Positions 1 to 4,465 of a DNA stretch of 6,182 nucleotides are shown here, in pieces. The stretch comes from an uncultured Porphyromonas sp. (GTDB lineage Bacteria > Bacteroidota > Bacteroidia > Bacteroidales > Porphyromonadaceae). A program made the position numbers and the translations under genes. The notes under the pieces were generated by a model, which did no database searches, was not told where the DNA came from, and saw only the letters and a list, made by a program, of their open reading frames with translations. The stretch spans positions 1 to 6,182 of the forward strand of contig CAKMOP010000211.1 of NCBI GenBank assembly GCA_927910985.1, given 5' to 3'. Within the stretch, counting starts at the first letter, position 1. The number at the start of each line of letters is the position of its first letter.

Positions 1-502
1 TGATGTCGAGGAGCTCTATTTCGTCGATGACGAGCGTCTTAGCCTTGAGCTCGAAGTCGCGTCCCTTGCGTGCTAAGTCGTAGGCACGGCGTCCGTCGAC
101 CTTGACGGCGGAGAAGGCTGGGGGCACCTGCTCGATGGTGCCGATGAAGCCCTTGAGGGCGGCTTCGACACTTTCGCGAGTGATGTGCTCGGTGGGGAAG
201 AAGGCATCGGGCTCCGTCTCCATATCGAAGGTAGGCGTGGTCTGCCCCAGGCGGATATCGGCGATGTACTCCTTGCGCCCAGCTTGTAGCTCATCAATGC
301 GCTTGGTATGCTTGCCAGTGCAGAGGATCATCACGCCCGTGGCCAAGGGGTCGAGCGTACCCGCGTGCCCTACCTTGAGCTTCTTGATGCCGAGGTAGCG
401 GCAGGCTTCGCAGCGGAACTTATTGACCAAGCTGAAGGAACTCCACGTCAGGGGCTTGTCGAGGGCGATGGTTGCCCCCGCGATGAGGTCGAGCTGCTCC
501 AT
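1..502 (-). CDS. truB: tRNA pseudouridine(55) synthase TruB, N-terminal part (runs off left edge)
   Basis: TruB converts U55 in the T-loop of tRNAs to pseudouridine in the cytoplasm. The minus-strand frame opens with ATG at 502-500 and stays open to the left edge, giving 167 codons of a protein usually 230-310 residues long, so the C-terminus is missing. Visible family motifs are IALDKP near residues 12-17, the catalytic loop KVGHAGTLDPLATG at residues 43-56 with the nucleophile at about Asp51, and the RKEYIADIRLG block that follows. The PPAFSAVKVDGRRAYDLAR segment is also typical. The start codon directly abuts the uppP stop (TAA then ATG), which indicates translational coupling at the end of the ftsX-DUF3098-uppP-truB unit. 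The frame is undisturbed here. The identity rests on motif recognition and is very secure. Confidence 0.96.
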   Translation of the reverse strand, partial: MEQLDLIAGATIALDKPLTWSSFSLVNKFRCEACRYLGIKKLKVGHAGTLDPLATGVMILCTGKHTKRIDELQAGRKEYIADIRLGQTTPTFDMETEPDAFFPTEHITRESVEAALKGFIGTIEQVPPAFSAVKVDGRRAYDLARKGRDFELKAKTLVIDEIELLDI

Positions 503-1337
503 TTACTGCAGGGAGATATTGGCGCCGCAGAGCAGGGCGATGGCCAGAGCTGCGGAGAGGATGATACGGTAGTAGCCGAAGGCGCGGAAGCCGTACTTGG
601 TGACGAAGTCGATGAAGAACTTGATGGCCAAGAGGGCGACGACGAAGGCGACCACATTGCCGATGAGCAGCGTGTGCCAGTTCGCCTCGAAGACCCCACT
701 CATCGCTGGGTCTTTGTAGAGCTTGTACGCCTTGAGGAGCGTAGCGCCGAACATCGTGGGGACAGCGAGGAAGAACGAGTACTCGGCAGCCTGTCGGCGC
801 GTCAGCCCCTGCTGCATCCCCCCGAAGATCGTAGCCATCGAGCGTGAGACGCCAGGTACCATCGCCAGGCACTGGAAGAGCCCGACGACGAAGGCATTCT
901 GTAGCGTCATCGTCCGCTCACGCTGGTGGGTGAAGATGCGGTCGAAGTAGATCATCAAGATCCCCCCGAGGAAGAGCATCGTGAGTACGACCCAGGTGCT
1001 GCCTAAGAGGAGGTCGATCTTATCGTTGAAGAGCGCACCGAGGATGGCAGCCGGGATACAGCCCACGATCATCAGGAGGTAGAGACGCAGCCGCCGAGGC
1101 TGGTCGTAGGATCGGGCTTCAGACCAAGATGGGGAAGGGAAGGAAGCGGCGGAAGTAGTAGACGACGACCGAGAGAATCGCGCCAAACTGGATCATCACC
1201 GTGAAGGCCTTCAGATAGTCGGAGTTCTCCATCCCGAGGATACCTTCGGTGAGGATCATATGCCCTGTGGAGGAGACGGGGAGGAACTCCGTGAGCCCTT
1301 CGACCAGCGCTAAGATGATGCTTTGGAGAATGCTCAT
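503..1337 (-). CDS. uppP: Undecaprenyl-diphosphatase UppP (BacA), interrupted by one frameshift
   Basis: UppP is an integral membrane enzyme that dephosphorylates undecaprenyl diphosphate to recycle the lipid carrier for peptidoglycan; its overproduction gives bacitracin resistance. It starts at ATG 1337-1335. The first 69 codons carry the active-site block [14 protein letters not shown] (residues 13-26). The rest lies in another frame from about 1134 to the stop at 505-503, including the second active-site block PGVSRSMAT near residues 161-169 and several hydrophobic helices. Removing one base, most simply from the GGGG run at 1131-1134, joins FRRFLPFP to [10 protein letters not shown] and gives 277 residues, the normal family length. 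As written, translation would stop at about 1119 after 72 codons. Because the enzyme is important and both halves are well conserved, the break is more likely a sequence error than a true lesion. The ATG overlaps the end of the upstream DUF3098 gene. Confidence 0.94.
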
Positions 1338-1583
1338 TCAGCGCCCTCCTCTTCCTTCTTCTCTGTGGGACGCGCTGTAGGCTTGACCAAGATGGCATAG
1401 ACCATCAGGCAGAAGCCGATGAGACAGACGATGGGGGCGACGACGATACGGCGGTCACTGAAGATCTCGGCACGTGAAGGCCGTGGGGTCTTCACTTTGT
1501 CCTCCTGACATCAGGACGAAGCCCACGAGGATCAGGAGTGCGGAGAGCGCCATCAGGAGATAATTCTTCTTGCTGTACAGCAT
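1334..1583 (-). CDS. DUF3098 family small membrane protein, interrupted by one frameshift
   Basis: A short membrane protein that in Bacteroidota sits between ftsX and uppP; its function is not established. It starts at ATG 1583-1581 with [10 protein letters not shown], followed by a hydrophobic helix (about residues 8-27) ending FVLMSGG. The second half, [15 protein letters not shown] then [16 protein letters not shown], carries the second helix and the family-like IFS-RR-VVAPI block but lies one frame over. A net extra base somewhere between about 1465 and 1510 separates the halves; the GGGG run at 1485-1488 is one candidate. Corrected length is 82 residues, with a charged tail (EKKEEEGAE). 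As written the first frame stops near 1457. Its stop TGA (1336-1334) overlaps the uppP start as ATGA, so the two are translationally coupled. Family assignment is from the pattern of two helices, the motif and the gene order. Confidence 0.82.
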
Positions 1584-1604
1584 ACTATATACTTATATCG
1601 TATG
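1581..1604. repeat. Imperfect inverted repeat covering the DUF3098 start codon
   Basis: Positions 1581-1604 form an imperfect palindrome: CATAC and ATATA on the left pair with TATAT and GTATG on the right, with one mismatch (1586/1599) and a 2-nt centre. The left CAT is the complement of the DUF3098 ATG, so an mRNA hairpin would hide that start codon. It lies in the 45-nt gap after ftsX. It could modulate translation or be a protein site; AT-rich sequence can do this by chance, so the functional call is weak. Confidence 0.35.
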
Positions 1605-1628
1605 GGATGATAGGAGCGAGGTCGGGAC

Positions 1629-2507
1629 TTAGATCAAGTGGATCTTGCCCTCCTCCATATGGATGTAGCGACGTGTCGCCTGCCACGAGGAGATGAAGCT
1701 GACGCATACCCCTACGCTGGGGATGGCGATGATGAGAGCCAGCAGGAGCGTACGGGGGCAGAGGCTCAGGATGGGATAGCCGAAGGCTTGCTCCGCTCCA
1801 TAGAGTAGACCGCCTAAGAGACCGAGGGCTAAGAGAGAGCCGACAAAGCCCTCGAGGACGGCTCGGCGTATGAAGGGGCGGCCGATGAAGCTCGCCGTAG
1901 CGCCGATGAGCGAGAGCGTGCGGATACGCATACGCTGCGAATAGATGACCAGCCCTGTGGCGGTATTAATTTGGAGGAAACTCACCAGCAGGTTGATGCC
2001 GAGGAAGACCCAGAGGATCAGGCGGATAGTCTGGAGGTTGTGGGAAGCTGAGGCCCATTGTCCTTCCTGCTCCTCAACCCCTTCGGCAGTCTTGAGGAGC
2101 GGATTAGAGGCGATGATTTTCTTGAGGCTATCGGGCTCGGTGTACTCGCTCTTGAGGTAGACCTTAGCCATCGGCTGGAGGGGGTTGTAGCCTAATACCT
2201 TCGTCGGGTCTTCGCCGAGGATGTCGGTCAGGCTTTTGGCGGCACTGTCGGCCGTGATGAGCTCGACGGAGCGAACGTAGGGAAGCGCACGGAGCTCCCT
2301 AAGGGTCGTCTCTGTTGTGGCTCCAGGCTCTTCGGAGAGCTCGACAGAGAAGGAGATGCGCTCGCTTACCTCCTGACTCATCCCTTGTTCGAGGACGTAG
2401 ATGAGGCCCAAAGCCCCGAGCATAAAGAGGGTGAAGGTGATGCTGATGAAGCTCAGAAGCCGTGCATAGCGCAGGGTCGATGACTGTTTTGCTTTAGGCG
2501 CGCCCAT
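1629..2507 (-). CDS. ftsX: Cell division ABC-type permease FtsX
   Basis: FtsX is the membrane subunit of the FtsEX complex, which links septum formation to activation of peptidoglycan hydrolases in the periplasm. I place the start at ATG 2507-2505 (MGAPKAKQSS), giving 292 residues, a normal Bacteroidota FtsX length. An upstream in-frame ATG at 2684 would add 59 residues without family character and would put the promoter inside the gene. Four membrane segments are visible at about residues 17-39, 160-181, 217-237 and 253-274, with a large extracytoplasmic domain between the first two. The C-terminus (WQATRRYIHMEEGKIHLI) matches the usual FtsX ending. The frame is intact. No ftsE is adjacent, which is common in this phylum. 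It heads the ftsX-DUF3098-uppP-truB unit; 45 nt separate it from DUF3098. Confidence 0.93.
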   Translation of the reverse strand: MGAPKAKQSSTLRYARLLSFISITFTLFMLGALGLIYVLEQGMSQEVSERISFSVELSEEPGATTETTLRELRALPYVRSVELITADSAAKSLTDILGEDPTKVLGYNPLQPMAKVYLKSEYTEPDSLKKIIASNPLLKTAEGVEEQEGQWASASHNLQTIRLILWVFLGINLLVSFLQINTATGLVIYSQRMRIRTLSLIGATASFIGRPFIRRAVLEGFVGSLLALGLLGGLLYGAEQAFGYPILSLCPRTLLLALIIAIPSVGVCVSFISSWQATRRYIHMEEGKIHLI

Positions 2508-2586
2508 ATATCTTGTAGGTATGTATGCTGTTGTTGAGCGGGTGGTGTATCCTTCTCGTCTGGGTACACCACGGACAATTTGCACG

Positions 2587-2594
2587 CAAAGATA
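2587..2594 (-). promoter_or_regulatory. Bacteroidota-type -7 promoter element upstream of ftsX
   Basis: The minus strand reads TATCTTTG, a perfect match to the Bacteroidota -7 consensus TAnnTTTG, followed by GCGTGCAAAT. No clear TTTG -33 element is seen 19-21 nt further upstream (GGAGC-type sequence is there instead). A start roughly 7 nt downstream would leave a leader of about 70 nt before the ftsX ATG at 2507, which supports that start over the in-frame ATG at 2684. Confidence 0.6.
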
Positions 2595-2686
2595 GACATT
2601 ATCGGCATAAAGCTCCGCCTTTTTATCTAAGGAAGGGTTTACTGCTTGGCGTAGTCCTTCTTTGCTCCTCCCGTCCTCTGCCATAA

Positions 2687-2705
2687 ATATATACGCGCGC
2701 GTATG
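2687..2705. other. Alternating purine/pyrimidine tract with a 14-bp palindrome
   Basis: Nineteen bases alternate strictly between purine and pyrimidine, with ATACGCGCGCGTAT (2691-2704) at the core as a perfect palindrome. CG/TA alternation of this kind can adopt left-handed DNA under negative supercoiling. It lies about 95 bp upstream of the ftsX promoter element. Any role is inference. Confidence 0.4.
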
Positions 2706-2809
2706 AGAAGCACCAGCCCCGATGCAGAGGGGGTGGAATGGGGGAATCCGATGCGTCGTAGCTTGAGGGAATGTATGATGGCGTACCCCTGCCGTGGTGT
2801 CTCTCTGCC

Positions 2810-2919
2810 GACCTATATTGCTTCACGTGCTGACCTATATTGCTTTGTGGCGTGACCTATATAGGTCGTCGTAGCGACCAATATAGCTTTGTTCGGCGAC
2901 CTATATAGCTTCTTGCTCT
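2810..2919. repeat. Five tandem 22-bp direct repeats (minisatellite)
   Basis: Units begin at 2810, 2832, 2854, 2876 and 2898, an exact 22-bp period without spacers. Each begins GACCTATAT (unit 4: GACCAATAT), followed in four of five by TGCTT or AGCTT, while the last 8 bases vary. Unit 3 contains the perfect palindrome GACCTATATAGGTC (2854-2867). Two helical turns per unit would place all conserved cores on one face of the DNA. Possible identities are a minisatellite inside a small mobile element, a cluster of protein-binding sites, or part of the CRISPR leader. P. gingivalis is known to carry 23-bp minisatellite MITEs (BrickBuilt), but these 22-bp units lack recognisable terminal inverted repeats. 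Confidence 0.88.
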
Positions 2920-2969
2920 TCTCTTCCGAAGGCAAGGGCGCTGCCTCCAAGAGGTAGTGGGAAATGGTC

Positions 2970-3017
2970 TTTGTGATTAGCTTTCAAATTTGGTACTTTC
3001 GCAGTAGCTAATACAAC
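2970..3017 (+). repeat. CRISPR repeat 1 (48 nt)
   Basis: It differs from repeat 2 by T instead of G at its first base, one extra A/T in AAATTTGG (versus AATTCGG) with a T/C change, C instead of T in GCAGTAGC, and ACAAC instead of ACAGC at the end. Its first four bases (TTTG, 2970-2973) lie 20 nt before TACTTTCG (2994-3001), matching the spacing of a Bacteroidota -33/-7 promoter pair. Confidence 0.87.
2994..3001 (+). promoter_or_regulatory. Promoter-like -7 element inside CRISPR repeat 1
   Basis: TACTTTCG differs from the Bacteroidota -7 consensus TAnnTTTG at one base and has TTTG 20 nt upstream at 2970-2973. Transcription from it would begin near the 3' end of repeat 1 and run through the spacer into repeat 2, as in Neisseria type II-C arrays, where each repeat carries its own promoter. 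The match is seen in the sequence; activity is inference. Confidence 0.4.
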
Positions 3018-3047
3018 GAGTACAGATCTACTACTTTCCGCCCGCAT

Positions 3048-3094
3048 GTTGTGATTAGCTTTCAATTCGGTACTTTCGTAGTAGCTAATACAGC
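3048..3094 (+). repeat. CRISPR repeat 2 (47 nt)
   Basis: It begins with the canonical GTTGTGATT of Bacteroidota type II-C repeats and ends ACAGC. GTTG (3048-3051) sits 19 nt before TACTTTCG (3071-3078). No further spacer or repeat follows; 3095-3142 is unrelated sequence. Confidence 0.87.
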
Positions 3095-3142
3095 AGGCCC
3101 AGTGTATGAGTCTAATTGTTAGCTGCTTATCGAGAGAATAGA

Positions 3143-3180
3143 AAGAGAAAAGCCCGTGGGTACCCACGGGCTTTTCTCTT
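3143..3180. terminator. 38-bp perfect palindrome, probable bidirectional terminator
   Basis: Two 19-base arms are perfectly complementary around a GGTACC centre, with GC-rich inner stem (GCCCGTGGG / CCCACGGGC) and A/T-rich outer stem, so the transcript from either strand forms a strong hairpin followed by CTTTTCTCTT. It lies 28 bp after the cas2 stop (minus strand) and 48 bp after the array (plus strand), where two converging transcripts would need to end. Confidence 0.85.
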
Positions 3181-3208
3181 GTTAGGTCGCTTTTCTTCGA
3201 TGCTGCGG

Positions 3209-3514
3209 TCACAGCATCTCCACTGGTTCGGACGCTGGCGGCAGGGTGGCTGGGAGGTGCGAAGAGAAATGCTCCATCATCCCAAACTGCTTGTCGGTAA
3301 TAGTCATAATCACGACTTCGCCCTCCTCGGGGAGCATCTGCTTGACGTGGCGTGTATGTGTCTGAGCCTGCTCCATACTCGCGCAGTGGCGTATGTAGAT
3401 GGAGTACTGAAACATCGTGAAGCCATCCTTTAATAGCCCTTGGCGAAATCCCGAAGCAGCCTTGCGCTCGAGCGCTGTATAGGTAGGGAGGTCGAAGAAG
3501 ACAAAGATCCACAT
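3209..3514 (-). CDS. cas2: CRISPR-associated endonuclease/integrase subunit Cas2
   Basis: Cas2 forms the central dimer of the Cas1-Cas2 complex that inserts new spacers next to the leader. The start at ATG 3514-3512 gives 101 residues, typical for the family, and begins with the characteristic first strand MWIFVFFDLPT with its conserved Asp at residue 8. The following RKAASGFRQGLLKDGF, MFQYSIYIRHC and LPEEGEVVIMTITDKQFG segments match type II-C Cas2 proteins. An upstream in-frame ATG (3643) would overlap cas1 and lacks family sequence, so it was not used. It follows cas1 after 14 nt and is intact. The tail (residues ~85-101, HLPATLPPASEPVEML) is proline-rich and variable. The palindromic terminator follows 28 bp downstream. 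Confidence 0.95.
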   Translation of the reverse strand: MWIFVFFDLPTYTALERKAASGFRQGLLKDGFTMFQYSIYIRHCASMEQAQTHTRHVKQMLPEEGEVVIMTITDKQFGMMEHFSSHLPATLPPASEPVEML

Positions 3515-3528
3515 AATCCTATATTCAC

Positions 3529-4451
3529 TTAGTCGTTTGCTTCGCATCGTAGGAGGGGATAAGAGAGCCGGCGCACTTCGCCTGTAAAGCATCGTAGGAG
3601 GGAGCTCGCCGTTTGAGCGACGGCAAGCATCAGAGGACGGCATTGCCCATCGATCTCGACGTCAAGGGAGGGCAAGGTGAGTAGGCGAGCCTTGACTTCC
3701 TTAGTTAGGATCGTAGGGAAGCTCTCTTCTTCGCAGATCTCTACGACGAGGAGGTCGACATAGGGACGGTAGGGCTCCATAATATCGTCTGCTAAGCAGT
3801 AGGCATTGTACTTGTTGTGGTGGTGGATGCCGAGGGTAGGGAGTAAGCCACAGCCGACGAGGGCGCGAGCAACGAGGGCGCGCAGGATGGCATAGCCATA
3901 GTTGAGTAGGGAGTTGGGTGCAGCTTCCTCCCGCTCCCGCACGAAGCTCGGGAGGGTGATGAAGAGGTTGCGCCAGTAGAAGGCCGCTGCACGTGCCTCG
4001 ATGTTCTCTGTATCGCCGCTCTTGACTTGGCGGCTCCAGACGAGCATATTCTTGACGGGTTCGCCTAAGACTGACTGTAGGGCGGCGGCTTGATTGAGGA
4101 TTTTAGCTTGTATGGTCTGTTGCCAAAGCTGCTTTTTGAGTGGAAGGGAGGCCTCGAGCTGGGCACGGAAGCGCTCCGTCTGGAGGGTGTGTCCAGCGAG
4201 GGGTAGGAGTAGCCCCGAGGGCATATGGGCTGCCGTGCAGGTCACGACAGCGCAGTTCTGCTCGAGCAATGCGCCTAAGAGAGCGTGGGTGATGGTGATC
4301 TGATGGTGGTCCAGGAGGACGACCCCGATATCTTCGATCGGGATCGTCCGTGCCTGCGACTCACCATCCTCGGCTCCAGCCGCACTACCATCTGCCGAAG
4401 GCGTAGGGAGAGGTAGGCTGGATTGCCGATGTAGATGGTGCGTTTGATCAT
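3529..4451 (-). CDS. cas1: CRISPR integrase Cas1 (type II-C), one frameshift near the N-terminus
   Basis: Cas1 is the metal-dependent catalytic subunit of the spacer-integration complex with Cas2. ATG 4451-4449 opens with MIKRTIYIGNPAYLSL, the normal type II Cas1 N-terminus, but this frame loses similarity near 4380. The remainder (TIPIEDIGVVLLDHHQITIT onward) continues one frame over to the stop at 3531-3529. Supplying one base at about 4365-4385 gives roughly 307 residues, a normal length. Catalytic residues are visible: Glu in NIEARAAAFYW (about residue 152), His in GIHHHNKYNA (about 210) and Glu in ADDIMEPYRPYVD (about 226). As written, the long frame has no proper start and the normal start leads to a truncated product. 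It is 14 nt downstream of the cas9 stop and 14 nt upstream of cas2. Confidence 0.94.
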
Positions 4452-4465
4452 GGTATAGGAAGTGA

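Larger units (their letters stand above)
2970..3094 (+). CRISPR. Minimal type II-C CRISPR array: two repeats, one 30-nt spacer
   Basis: Two near-identical 47-48 bp units (2970-3017 and 3048-3094) flank a unique 30-nt spacer at 3018-3047. Both sizes are standard for type II-C arrays of Bacteroidota, whose repeats commonly begin GTTGTGATT. The + strand is chosen as the crRNA sense because the repeat starts GTTGTGATTAGCTTTC in that direction, as type II repeats usually do, and because promoter-like elements inside the repeats point the same way. The array ends 48 bp short of the palindromic terminator and converges with the cas operon. The two repeats differ at four substitutions or indels, so one may be a degenerate terminal repeat. 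The spacer target cannot be told from the window. Confidence 0.88.
2508..3208. other. 700-bp intergenic region between ftsX and cas2 holding the CRISPR array
   Basis: No convincing protein gene is present on either strand; the open frames here have no family features and cross the repeats. From left to right it holds the ftsX leader and promoter (2508-2600), an alternating purine/pyrimidine tract (2687-2705), a stretch without visible structure (2706-2809), five 22-bp tandem repeats (2810-2919), about 50 bp that may act as the array leader (2920-2969), the two-repeat CRISPR array (2970-3094), an unexplained 48 bp, and a 38-bp palindromic terminator (3143-3180) just after cas2. Confidence 0.8.

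Noticed and set aside
308..847. Open frame of 179 codons on the + strand
   Set aside because: It lies entirely antisense to truB and uppP, is rich in acidic and Gly/Val residues as expected of a complementary-strand shadow in high-GC DNA, and shows no family motif.
2508..2684. 59-residue N-terminal extension of FtsX
   Set aside because: The sequence has no FtsX character, contains the TATCTTTG promoter element, and gives an over-long protein; the ATG at 2507 fits the family length.
2780..2945. Possible terminal inverted repeats (GGCGTACCCCTGCC and its counterpart at 2931-2945) framing the tandem repeats as a MITE
   Set aside because: About 10 of 14 positions agree and only with a gap; no target-site duplication is visible, so element ends cannot be claimed.
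3095..3142. Third degenerate CRISPR repeat or anti-repeat after repeat 2
   Set aside because: Only TTGT and TAGCT fragments resemble the repeat; pairing with the repeat depends mainly on wobble pairs.
3116..3433. Open frame of 105 codons on the + strand
   Set aside because: Antisense to cas2 and running through the palindrome; no supporting features.
2901..3512. Open frame of 203 codons on the minus strand
   Set aside because: It crosses both CRISPR repeats, the spacer and the palindrome and overlaps cas2 in another frame; it has no recognisable domain.
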